Origin: PFJX01 sp964393825
GTDB taxonomy: Bacteria > Pseudomonadota > Gammaproteobacteria > Burkholderiales > Thiobacillaceae
Reading direction: 5' to 3'
DNA: 64,000 nt
Assembly: GCA_964393825.1 (NCBI GenBank)
Contig: CAYMUY010000012.1
Location: forward strand, 1 to 64,000
A program made the translations under genes and the position numbers. Under the pieces are notes generated by a model. The model did not search any database. It was not told the origin of the DNA and worked only from the letters and a program-made list of their open reading frames with translations. Positions 16,614 through 24,247 of this stretch are shown here, piece after piece (the first letter of the stretch is position 1; each line of letters starts with the position of its first letter).

Positions 16614-17684
16614 TCAGGTTGCTTCCACCCGCACGCGCGGCGCGAGGGCGGTGAGCAGTTCGTAGGCGATGGTGCCGGCGGTCGCGGCGACGTGTTCCGC
16701 CGGCAGGTCCGGGCCCCAGAGGGTGACCGGGCTGCCGACGTGGGCGTTGGGGATGGGGTCGAGGTCGGCGAACAGCATGTCCATCGAGACACGGCCGAGC
16801 GTGCGGGTGAGCAGGCCTTCGACCAGGATGGGGGTGCCGGTGCCGGCGTGACGCGGGTAGCCGTCGGCATAGCCACAGGCGACGACGCCGATGTTCATGT
16901 CGCGTTCGGCGACGAAGGTGGCGCCGTAGCCGACGGCTTCGCCCTTGCGGATGCGGCGCGTGGCGATGAGGCGGGATTCAAGGGTCATCACCGGCAGCAG
17001 GCCGAGGTCGGCGCCGGTCGTGCCGGCGAAGGGCGAGATGCCGTAGAGCATGATGCCGGGGCGGACCCAGTCACCATGGGTTTCCGGGTAGCGCAGCAGG
17101 GCGGCGGAGTTGGCGAGGGTCACGGGCAGCTTGATGTCGCCGGCGGCTTCCCGAAATGCTGCCAACTGTGATGAAACACCGATCGTCGGCTCGTCGGCGC
17201 AGGCGAAGTGGCTCATCAGGGTGATGCCGCCGACATTCGCGGAGGCGCGCAGGGTGGCGAGGGCGTCGGCCAGTCGCTTCGGAGGCAGGCCGAGGCGGTG
17301 CATGCCGGTGTCGGTCTTGAGCAGGACGTCGATGCGGTGTTCGAGGCGCGCGCGCGCCAGGATCTCCGCCTGGTCCTGGCGGTGGATGACGGGACGCAGG
17401 CGCAGGCGGGCGATCTCCGGGAGTTCGTCGGGGTGGAAGAAGCCTTCCAGCAGGACGATGGGATGGCTGTAGCCCTCGCCGCGCAACAGCGCCGCCTCCT
17501 CGATGGAGAGCACGGCGAAGCCGTCCGCCGCGCGCAGGCCGCGCGCCACCCGGGCGAGGCCGTGGCCATAGCCGTTGGCCTTGACCACGGCATAGGCCTT
17601 GGATTTCGGCGCGGCGGCTTTGGCCACGCCCAGATTGTGGGCGAGGGCGGCAGTGTCGATGCGGGCGATCAGGGGGCGTGCCAT
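16614..17684 (-). CDS. alr: Alanine racemase
   Basis: PLP enzyme that interconverts L- and D-alanine for peptidoglycan. The 356-residue protein has the cofactor lysine in AVVKANGYGHG (Lys35), the conserved RPGIMLYG segment, GYGATF, and the second-base region CGYADGYPR. Length and fold order (TIM barrel then beta domain) match the family. It lies 31 bases downstream of dnaB on the same strand, an arrangement common in proteobacteria. Confidence 0.97.
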   Translation of the reverse strand: MARPLIARIDTAALAHNLGVAKAAAPKSKAYAVVKANGYGHGLARVARGLRAADGFAVLSIEEAALLRGEGYSHPIVLLEGFFHPDELPEIARLRLRPVIHRQDQAEILARARLEHRIDVLLKTDTGMHRLGLPPKRLADALATLRASANVGGITLMSHFACADEPTIGVSSQLAAFREAAGDIKLPVTLANSAALLRYPETHGDWVRPGIMLYGISPFAGTTGADLGLLPVMTLESRLIATRRIRKGEAVGYGATFVAERDMNIGVVACGYADGYPRHAGTGTPILVEGLLTRTLGRVSMDMLFADLDPIPNAHVGSPVTLWGPDLPAEHVAATAGTIAYELLTALAPRVRVEAT

Positions 17685-17715
17685 ATCGTTGTGAAGGGCC
17701 GGCGAGACGCCGGCA

Positions 17716-20700
17716 CTACATGCCCCCGGCGAAGTTTTCGAATCTCGTGTATTCGCCCAGGAAGGTCAGCCGCACGGTGCCGATGGGGCCGTTACGCTGC
17801 TTGCCGATGATGATTTCCGCCGAACCCTTGTCCGGCGTGTCCGGGTTGTAGACCTCGTCGCGGTAGATGAACAGGATCACGTCGGCGTCCTGCTCGATGG
17901 CGCCCGAGTTGTGGGTGACGATGCCGTCCGCCAGCCAGCTCGCCGGGCCGGGAACGGTCAGGTCATAGACTTCCGCCTCGCCGGCCGGTTCGATGGCGGT
18001 GACCTTGTCCCAGAACAGGTCCGATTCAGCCCATGTGCGCAGGACGTCGTCGTCAAGGATTTCGGCATACGAGGCCAGCGTCTGCCGCGAAGGCGCGAAG
18101 CGGAAGTGGCTGGTGCCGCCATAGGCCGTGCCGCGCGCGGCCGCCATCCGCCGGGTGCTGACGCCGCGTCGCCGCATGGCTTCGCGAACCCGTTCGAACA
18201 GGGATCTCGGCAGTGTGTCGACATTGGGATTGCTGCCGCCCTTGGCGAGCAGATCCGCTAGTCGCCTGGCCGGCTCCGCGCGGGGGCCGAAGGTGCCGAC
18301 CCGCTCCAGGAAGCGTGACTGCATTTCGTTTCCCGTGACATCCACGCTGTAGAGCGGGTTTCCGGAGGTCTGGCGGCTGGCGCGGATGCGGGCGACGATG
18401 CCCAGGCGCAGCATCAGGGCGGCGACATCTCCGGCCAGCCGGCGGCTGCTGGTGGCAAAATAAACCCGAGGGGAGCCCTTCTGGCTCTCGGGACGGACAT
18501 GGATCGCGCCGTCCGTGGCCCAGAGATGGCGCAGGAACAAGGCGATTTTTTCCTCGCTCAGGCGAAAAACGGCTTCCGGTACGCATTTCTCGGAAGAACG
18601 CTGGTCGAAGATGCCCAGTTCTCGCAGCCATTTGTTCAAGCCGGCGGCCCGCCAGCGGTCGCCGTTGCCGGAAAACACCAGTTGATGCCAGTTGCCGCGG
18701 CCGGCGTGGCGATTGACGGTGACCCCAAAGGCGCGCGCCGCCGCCGTAGCCACGATGGCGCTGTTGTCCTCGGAGCCGGTGGTATAGCGCAGCGGTTGTC
18801 CGGAAAGATAGCTGCCGTCGCCGATGAGATGGGCCAGCACCACACAGTGGTCTTCGGGCCAGTCGAGGGCGGCGTCGCTGGCCGGCAGGTGGCGGGCCAG
18901 GGCCACACGGTCGCCGGCGGCCAGTTCATCGAACTTGACCCAGCCGCGTTCGCTGAAAATCCGGTGTTCCCCGGTGGCGGTCAGGCGTCGGCCACTGGTC
19001 AGGCGCAGTTCGAACACGGGCTTGCTGCCCACGGACCAGACCTTGTCAGCCTGCGCGGCGACGATTTTCTGCCGTGCATCCATTGCCCAGACCTCGGGTT
19101 GTTGCCCGACCAGTTCGCGGATCGGCACACGCCGGCCATCGGTCAGCAGCACCAGGGTGTCGCCCACCACACACTCGCGCAGGTCCGACATCACCGGCCG
19201 CTTGTTCGGGCGCTGTTCCAGGGAGCGGTTGAGCTGCGAGAGGGCGATCACCGGAACATGCAGTTCCTTGGCCAGGCTCTTGAGTGAACGGGAGATGTCT
19301 GAGATTTCCGTGGCGCGGTTCTCGCCCTGGCCGCTTCCGGACATCAGTTGCAGGTAGTCGAGCACGATCAGGCCGAGCTGGCCCCCCTCGCATTGCCGCG
19401 CCAGACGGCGGGCGCGGGCGCGGACTTCCAGCGCGGTGAGGCCGGGCGACTCGTCGATGAACAGCTTGCATTCGTTGAGGCTGCCCAGGGCGTGGGTCAG
19501 GCGCGGCCAGTCGTCGTCGGTGATGCGGCCGGTACGCAGCTTGTGCTGGTCGAGGCGGCCGACCGAACCCAGCATCCGCATCACCAGTTGTGCCGCGCCC
19601 ATTTCCATACTGAACACGGCCACCGGCAGGTTGGAATCCAGCGCCACGTTTTCCGCGATGTTCAGGCTGAACGCGGTGTTGTGGGTGACGACATCCTGAT
19701 CGGTAATGTAGAGCCGGCTGGGATGGCTGACGGCGATGCACTGACATTCCGCCATGCGGCAGGCTTCAATGCTGGCGAAGGTCAAACGCTTTACACGCCT
19801 CCACTGTTCCGGCAAGCGTGCCAGTTTTTCCGACAACAACATCAGGGAACGAGGCTCCGGATGATTGATGTGGCAGACATAAGCCAGCCTGCCCGACATG
19901 CGCGGGGTGCCGTCCGATGCGCGGTAGTGAGGCTGCTTCTTCGAGATGGAACACCATCCGCCGAGAGATCGTACCAATTCGGCCACATTCTCGGCCAGGC
20001 GCGAGCTGGCTGTGGAGAGACGGATGCTGCCCCAGCGCTCTACCCAGCCATCGGTGTCGAGCAGTCCGCGCAGAACATCAAGCCGCGTTTCACGATCCGC
20101 TTCCAGGTAGAGTCTGGGAATGAACTTGTCATCGCTTCGGGTTTCCCAAAGCCCCAGCGACTCCAGTCCTTGTCGCAGTGGATTGTGTGAGGGACGGTCC
20201 TGATTTGGGCAGTCGTCCATCTCGCGTCGTATCAAGCGGTAGTCATACCGCCCCGCATGCGTCACGGTCATCGTGTCGCCGATGCGCGCGCGCACTCGGT
20301 CGAGCATTTCGGCCGATGCGGTGGAGAAACGCAAGGCTGTGCCGGTGAGGCTGCCATCCCCCAGTAGTGCCCCCAGCAACCACGGGTCCACAGGGGGTGA
20401 GATGGTGTGGCCGAAGTTGCCGTCATGGAGATCGATCCACAAGCGATTGCGGTATCGCACCCGCCCGAGCATGGCGATCAGTTGATCGGTGCGCAGAATA
20501 CGAGGTGCGTCCCAGTCCCGGTAGTGGACGCGCCAGAGGTGTTCCGCGCAGCACTCGGTAGAACGGCCATCGGAAAATGAGACGCGAAACACCTCGCGTT
20601 CACCTTGCGGATAGATGCCAGCAACGATGGAAGCTGCGCCGTCAAGCGAGGCCAATGCATCGCCCACCGCCAGTTCGCGCATCGTTTTCCAACCGTGGGG

Positions 20701-21405
20701 GGTGCGCACCTTCGCATCCAGCGGCTGCGCCTTGCCCATCGACGGGCGACCGGCGACGATGATGAGGTCGCCCGGCTGCAGGCCGGAAGTCTTGGTGTCG
20801 AGGTCGGTGTAGCCGGTGGGCACGCCGGTGACCTCGCTGGGGTTGTCGCGGTTGTAGAGTTCGTCGATGCGGGTGACGACTTCCTTCAGCAGCGGTTGCA
20901 GCGGCAGGAAGCCCTGGGTGGATTTGGCGCCGGCTTCCTTGATGTCGAATACCTTCTTTTCCGCCTCGTCGAGGATGTCGGTGGCGGAGCGGCCATTCGG
21001 GTTGAAGGCGGAGGTGGTGATTTCGCCGCCGACTTCGACCAGTTTGCGCAGGACCGAGCGCTCCCGCACGATTTCGGCATAGCGGCGGATGTTGGCGGCG
21101 GAGGGGGTGTTCTGCGCCAGCGCGGCCAGGTAGGCGAGGCCGCCGATCTCGTCCAGCTTGTTGTTCGACTCCAGCGCCTCGGCCACGGTGACCACGTCGG
21201 CCGGCTTGTTGTCGTCGATCAGGCGGACGATCTGTTTCCAGATGTGGCGATGGTCGGCACGGTAGAAATCCTGCTCATTGACCAGGTCCGCCACCCGCTC
21301 CCAGGCATTGTTTTCCAGCAACAGGCCGCCCAGTACCGACTGCTCCGCCTCAACCGAATGGGGCGGCAGCTTCAGCGCGGTGAGCTCTGGATCGAATTCG
21401 GACAT
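17716..21405 (-). CDS. dnaB: Replicative DNA helicase DnaB containing two inteins
   Basis: Hexameric replicative helicase. The precursor is 1229 residues; removing inteins at residues 226-576 and 745-1166 leaves a 456-residue DnaB of normal size. Exteins show the N-terminal DnaB domain (PPHSVEAEQSVLGGLL), Walker A GRPSMGK split from its TAFSLN continuation, Walker B LIVLDYLQL, and SQLNRSLEQRP. ATG 21405 gives the usual N-terminus; the frame is open 17 codons further upstream. The single frame is uninterrupted, so both inteins should be translated and spliced. It lies between rplI and alr. Precursor ATPase activity should be absent because the first intein breaks the P-loop (inference). Confidence 0.97.
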   Translation of the reverse strand: MSEFDPELTALKLPPHSVEAEQSVLGGLLLENNAWERVADLVNEQDFYRADHRHIWKQIVRLIDDNKPADVVTVAEALESNNKLDEIGGLAYLAALAQNTPSAANIRRYAEIVRERSVLRKLVEVGGEITTSAFNPNGRSATDILDEAEKKVFDIKEAGAKSTQGFLPLQPLLKEVVTRIDELYNRDNPSEVTGVPTGYTDLDTKTSGLQPGDLIIVAGRPSMGKAQPLDAKVRTPHGWKTMRELAVGDALASLDGAASIVAGIYPQGEREVFRVSFSDGRSTECCAEHLWRVHYRDWDAPRILRTDQLIAMLGRVRYRNRLWIDLHDGNFGHTISPPVDPWLLGALLGDGSLTGTALRFSTASAEMLDRVRARIGDTMTVTHAGRYDYRLIRREMDDCPNQDRPSHNPLRQGLESLGLWETRSDDKFIPRLYLEADRETRLDVLRGLLDTDGWVERWGSIRLSTASSRLAENVAELVRSLGGWCSISKKQPHYRASDGTPRMSGRLAYVCHINHPEPRSLMLLSEKLARLPEQWRRVKRLTFASIEACRMAECQCIAVSHPSRLYITDQDVVTHNTAFSLNIAENVALDSNLPVAVFSMEMGAAQLVMRMLGSVGRLDQHKLRTGRITDDDWPRLTHALGSLNECKLFIDESPGLTALEVRARARRLARQCEGGQLGLIVLDYLQLMSGSGQGENRATEISDISRSLKSLAKELHVPVIALSQLNRSLEQRPNKRPVMSDLRECVVGDTLVLLTDGRRVPIRELVGQQPEVWAMDARQKIVAAQADKVWSVGSKPVFELRLTSGRRLTATGEHRIFSERGWVKFDELAAGDRVALARHLPASDAALDWPEDHCVVLAHLIGDGSYLSGQPLRYTTGSEDNSAIVATAAARAFGVTVNRHAGRGNWHQLVFSGNGDRWRAAGLNKWLRELGIFDQRSSEKCVPEAVFRLSEEKIALFLRHLWATDGAIHVRPESQKGSPRVYFATSSRRLAGDVAALMLRLGIVARIRASRQTSGNPLYSVDVTGNEMQSRFLERVGTFGPRAEPARRLADLLAKGGSNPNVDTLPRSLFERVREAMRRRGVSTRRMAAARGTAYGGTSHFRFAPSRQTLASYAEILDDDVLRTWAESDLFWDKVTAIEPAGEAEVYDLTVPGPASWLADGIVTHNSGAIEQDADVILFIYRDEVYNPDTPDKGSAEIIIGKQRNGPIGTVRLTFLGEYTRFENFAGGM
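17908..19173 (-). other. DnaB intein at the DLRE/SG site (class 1, LAGLIDADG)
   Basis: 422-residue intein (precursor residues 745-1166) between DLRE and SGAIEQD, the same position as the well-known Synechocystis DnaB intein. It has Cys1 (CVVGDT), block B TGEH (811-814), two LAGLIDADG motifs (LAHLIGDG at 857-864 and FLRHLWATDG at 957-966, both with the acidic residue), block F EVYDLTV and C-terminal THN followed by Ser+1. All splice residues are present, so it should splice. About 178 residues separate the second endonuclease motif from block F, an unusually long stretch of unassigned function. Confidence 0.95.
19678..20730 (-). other. DnaB intein in the Walker A loop (class 3 features, LAGLIDADG)
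   Basis: 351-residue intein (precursor residues 226-576) inserted after GRPSMGK and before Thr577. It starts with Ala, not Cys or Ser, and has the class 3 triplet: Trp291 at block B position 12 (HLW), Cys556 at block F position 4 (CQCIAV), and Thr574 at block G position 5 (THN). Block B threonine is replaced by Cys286 with His289 kept. Two LAGLIDADG-like motifs remain (LLGALLGDG at 343-351, VLRGLLDTDG at 444-453). Composition near 19,900-20,300 looks less GC-rich than its surroundings, by eye. Confidence 0.93.
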
Positions 21406-21456
21406 GGCATGGCGCGAGAAAGGTAAGGGACGAATTCTAGACGATGGACGTGACAA

Positions 21457-21502
21457 GGGCCGCGTCAGCGGCCCCTGGTCAGGAACGCCCCGGAACGGGG
21501 CG
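21457..21502 (-). terminator. Tandem hairpins after rplI
   Basis: Two stems lie between rplI and dnaB: 21486-21492 with 21496-21502 (loop GAA), and 21457-21463 with 21468-21474 (loop GTCA, then TTGTC on the minus strand). Neither has a long U run, so they may terminate or only attenuate the ribosomal operon before dnaB. Confidence 0.5.
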
Positions 21503-21513
21503 CGTGGTACGGC

Positions 21514-21963
21514 TTACTGTGCGCCCAGCACCGCGACGGTGATTTCCACTGCCACGTCGCTGTGCAGCGACAGGGTGATGGGGTAATCGCCGATCGCCTT
21601 GAACGGGCCTTCCGGCAGGCGCACTTCGCCGCGCGAGACAGGGAAGCCCTGCGCGGTCAGCGCCTCGGCGATGTCGATGTTGGTCACGGAACCGAACAGG
21701 CGACCGTCGACGCCAGCCTTCTGGCTGATCTGCACGGTGTAGCCGGCCAGTTTCTCGGCACGGGCCTGGGCGGCGGCCAGCTTTTCGGCGGACAGCTTTT
21801 CCAGTTCGGCCTTGCGTTCTTCGAAGGCGGCGATGTTGGCCTTGTTGGCACGCTTGGCCATGCCCTGGGGAATCAGGTAGTTGCGTGCGTAGCCGGCCTT
21901 GACGTTGACCACGTCACCCAGGTTGCCCAGGTTGGTCACTTTGTCCATCAGGATGATTTCCAT
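21514..21963 (-). CDS. rplI: 50S ribosomal protein L9
   Basis: Large-subunit protein L9, 149 residues. The N-terminal domain has the signature region KVTNLGNLGDVVNVKAGYARNYLIP (here split over residues 6-30), a long charged connecting helix (about 42-75), and a C-terminal domain ending near FPVSRGEVRLPEGPFKAIGDYPI. Last gene of the rpsF-priB-rpsR-rplI operon, 17 bases after rpsR. Confidence 0.98.
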   Translation of the reverse strand: MEIILMDKVTNLGNLGDVVNVKAGYARNYLIPQGMAKRANKANIAAFEERKAELEKLSAEKLAAAQARAEKLAGYTVQISQKAGVDGRLFGSVTNIDIAEALTAQGFPVSRGEVRLPEGPFKAIGDYPITLSLHSDVAVEITVAVLGAQ

Positions 21964-21980
21964 GTTCTTGTCTCCTGAAC

Positions 21981-22253
21981 TCAGCTGGTGTGTTGGTCGG
22001 TGTAGGGCATCAGCGCCAGGAAGCGGGCGCGCTTGATGGCCACGGAAAGCTGGCGCTGGAACTTGGCCTTGGTGCCGGTGATGCGGGCCGGGATGATCTT
22101 GCCGTTCTCATTGATGAAGTCCTTGAGCACGTCGATATCCTTGTAGTCCACCTCTTTCACGCCTTCGGCGGTGAAACGGCAGAATTTACGGCGGCGGAAC
22201 AGGGCCGCGCCATTCGGGTTCTTGGGACGGGGTTTGCGCTTGATGAACGCCAT
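21981..22253 (-). CDS. rpsR: 30S ribosomal protein S18
   Basis: Small-subunit protein S18 that pairs with S6 on the 30S platform. The 90-residue product (MAFIKRKPRPKNPNGAALF) has the S18 core KFCRFTAEGVKEVDYKD, ITGTKAKFQRQLSVAIKRAR and LALMPYTD. The open frame begins 15 codons earlier, but ATG 22253 follows GAGGAG and matches the family start. It lies between priB and rplI. Confidence 0.98.
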   Translation of the reverse strand: MAFIKRKPRPKNPNGAALFRRRKFCRFTAEGVKEVDYKDIDVLKDFINENGKIIPARITGTKAKFQRQLSVAIKRARFLALMPYTDQHTS

Positions 22254-22263
22254 TTTCAACTCC

Positions 22264-22602
22264 TCAATCTGGCCCGCTCTGCGGGCTGAACAATTCAAAT
22301 TCGGTCACATGCAATTCGAGCGTCGGGTACTTCACGCCCTTGCGGTCGAGAAAGCCGAAGAGTCTGATCTGTTCGCCTGTCGGCAATTGGGCCAGTCTCC
22401 GTGCCGTGTCGCCGAATGCGACGACCTCGGTTTCTATCTCTACCGCTCGGCTACGTCCGCCTTCCTGCTGCTGCGAGCCATGGGCCACGCGCAAGCGGAG
22501 GGTGGGCAAGCCGGATGGGGTGTAGCGCAGGCCATCACTACCGGCCAGGCGCGCCGTCAACTCGAATCGGTTGCTGTCTTCAGTGCTCAGTTGCGTGATC
22601 AG
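22264..22602 (-). CDS. priB: Primosomal replication protein N (PriB)
   Basis: Single-stranded DNA-binding OB-fold protein used in replication restart. Core motifs are LRYTPSGLPTLRLRVAHGSQ and GEQIRLFGFLDRKG. The shortest usable start is TTG 22560 (98 residues), but that gives no ribosome binding site and truncates the first beta strand (relatives have NRFELTARL). Reading upstream in frame, CTG at 22602 overlaps the rpsF stop as CTGA and is preceded at 7 bases by GAGG, giving a 112-residue product. I favour CTG. The gene is the second of the operon. Confidence 0.8.
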   Translation of the reverse strand: MITQLSTEDSNRFELTARLAGSDGLRYTPSGLPTLRLRVAHGSQQQEGGRSRAVEIETEVVAFGDTARRLAQLPTGEQIRLFGFLDRKGVKYPTLELHVTEFELFSPQSGPD

Positions 22603-22997
22603 GCTGCGGCCTCAGTAGCCGGGGCCGGGGCCGGAGCTTCGGGCTGAGCGGACTGAGGGGCCAGCAGGTTGCGGGCCTTCTCTTCCTTCATCATCGGCGA
22701 AGCGGCGGTCACGGCGTCATCGCGGACGATGGTCAGGTGGCGCAGGATGGCGTCGTTGAAGCGGAAGCCGTGCTCCAGTTCGTCCAGGGTTTCCTGGTCG
22801 ATCTCGATGTTCATGAGCAGGTAATGGGCCTTGTGCATCTTCTGGATGGTGTAGGCCAATTGGCGGCGACCCCAGTCTTCCATGCGGTGAATCTGGCCGC
22901 CCTTGGAGGCGATGAGGGTTTTGTATCGCTCAACCATGGCGGGCACCTGCTCGCTCTGGTCGGGATGGACGATGAATACGATTTCGTAGTGGCGCAT
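22599..22997 (-). CDS. rpsF: 30S ribosomal protein S6
   Basis: Small-subunit protein S6, 132 residues, forming a heterodimer with S18. The N-terminus MRHYEIVFIVHPDQSEQVPAMVERY and LEHGFRFNDAILRHLTIVRD are diagnostic; the tail is rich in Ala, Pro and Glu, as in many proteobacteria. The start has a strong AAAAGGAG site. First gene of the operon; its leader holds a hairpin that could bind S6:S18. Confidence 0.98.
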   Translation of the reverse strand: MRHYEIVFIVHPDQSEQVPAMVERYKTLIASKGGQIHRMEDWGRRQLAYTIQKMHKAHYLLMNIEIDQETLDELEHGFRFNDAILRHLTIVRDDAVTAASPMMKEEKARNLLAPQSAQPEAPAPAPATEAAA

Positions 22998-23018
22998 TGA
23001 AACTCCTTTTGGTCTTCG

Positions 23019-23045
23019 GCCCTCTCCGTGCGTCCGGGGTAGGGC
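23019..23045 (-). promoter_or_regulatory. Possible S6:S18-binding leader hairpin of rpsF
   Basis: Five outer base pairs (23019-23023 with 23041-23045) enclose an internal loop and an inner CCG/CGG pairing near 23028-23036. It lies 20-50 bases upstream of rpsF. A known autoregulatory motif in rpsF leaders mimics the 16S site of S6:S18 and includes a conserved CCG; this element is in the right place but I cannot verify the consensus. Confidence 0.35.
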
Positions 23046-23069
23046 AAGGCGGGTGGATAAAAACGACCA

Positions 23070-23095
23070 AGCCCGCGAGAGATTTCAAGCGGGCT
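23070..23095 (-). terminator. Hairpin between the Ca2+/H+ antiporter gene and rpsF
   Basis: Seven-base arms (23070-23076, 23089-23095) followed on the minus strand by TTGGTCGTTTTTA. It probably ends the transcript of the antiporter gene before the rpsF operon. Confidence 0.55.
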
Positions 23096-23152
23096 CGGAA
23101 GGGGCGGCATTCTATTTAATAATCAGGGAGATAGCAAGGTCGTTGCGGAGGC

Positions 23153-24229
23153 TTAGAGCAGCCCCATCGCCACCAGTGCGACAAACGCCGCGAACAGGGC
23201 GAAGTGGCTGATGCCCTCGATGGCGTTGGTTTCACCGTCGTGGAGGTTGTTCATTACCGCCAGCAGGGTCAGCAGGAGCATGCCGCCCTGCATCGGGGTG
23301 AGCGCCATCACGATGCGTTCGCCGGAGTACAGCGCCATCGCCTCGATCACCGGCAGGGTCAGCAGCACGGTGGCGAGCGAGGCGCCGAGGGCGATGTTGA
23401 CGGTGGTCTGCATGCGGTTGGCCTGGGCCGCGCGCAGGGCGGTGAGGATTTCCGGACTGGCCGAGATCAGTGCCACCAGCACGGCGGGAATGGACTTGGG
23501 CAGGCCGCTGCCGACCAGGCCCGCGTCGAGCAGTGCCGAGAGGACTTCCGAGAGGACGCCGACCAGGGCGATGGCGCCCAGCATCATCGCGAGATGCAGG
23601 CTGTTGGGGCTGTGCGTGGTGTCATGCGCTTCCTCGGCGAGGCCATTGTCATGCTCGAAGAAGGCGCGGTGTTCCACGGTCTGCAGGCGCAGGAAACCGA
23701 CATACATCAGCACCATCACTGCCACGGAAAACAGGGAATAGGTTTGCCATTGTGCGTCCGGGACGAAATCCGGGATGAACATGCCGATGCCGAGGGCCAC
23801 CAGCAGCATGGCGATGTAGGAATTGGCGGAATCGAGGTTGTAGGGCGTGGAGCCGTGCTTGAGGCCGCCGACGATGGCGGCCAGTCCGAGGATGCCGTTG
23901 ATGTCCAGCATCACCGCGGCGAAGACGGTGTCGCGCGCCAGGGTCGGGTTGGGCGCGCCCTGCAGCAGCACGACCAGGATCACCACCTCCACGGACACCG
24001 CTGCCAGGGTCAGGATCAGGGTGCCGTATGGCTCACCCAGGCGCAGTGCCAAAACCTCGGCATGGTGGCTGATGCGCAGCGCCACGCCGATGATGGCGAC
24101 CAGGATGAGGCCGAGCAGTCCCCAGAGGACAGCGCCCCCCTGCGTGACGGCGCTGTGTTCGAAGGCGAAGCCGAGGCCCAGGACGAAGCAGGCCAGGATG
24201 ACCGGTATTTCCTGCCCGAGGTATTTCAT
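23153..24229 (-). CDS. Calcium:proton antiporter (CaCA superfamily, ChaA-like)
   Basis: Predicted inner-membrane cation/H+ exchanger, 358 residues with about 11 membrane segments. Two inverted alpha-repeat regions are visible: VSVEVVILVVLLQG with DTVFAAVMLDINGILGLAAIVGG, and ALISASPEILTALRAAQANRMQTTVNIALGASLATVLLTLPVI. This matches E. coli ChaA, which exchanges Ca2+, Na+ or K+ for protons. The acidic loop near residues 195-205 (EHDNGLAEEAHD) is typical. It starts 18 bases after the decarboxylase gene ends. Ion preference is not certain. Confidence 0.88.
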   Translation of the reverse strand: MKYLGQEIPVILACFVLGLGFAFEHSAVTQGGAVLWGLLGLILVAIIGVALRISHHAEVLALRLGEPYGTLILTLAAVSVEVVILVVLLQGAPNPTLARDTVFAAVMLDINGILGLAAIVGGLKHGSTPYNLDSANSYIAMLLVALGIGMFIPDFVPDAQWQTYSLFSVAVMVLMYVGFLRLQTVEHRAFFEHDNGLAEEAHDTTHSPNSLHLAMMLGAIALVGVLSEVLSALLDAGLVGSGLPKSIPAVLVALISASPEILTALRAAQANRMQTTVNIALGASLATVLLTLPVIEAMALYSGERIVMALTPMQGGMLLLTLLAVMNNLHDGETNAIEGISHFALFAAFVALVAMGLL

Positions 24230-24247
24230 GCGCGGCCCGAACGCGGC

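Noticed and set aside
17716..21405. Reading the long dnaB frame as a gene fusion or assembly error
   Set aside because: Both inserted blocks have exact splice-junction residues and lie at known intein positions, and the frame is open throughout.
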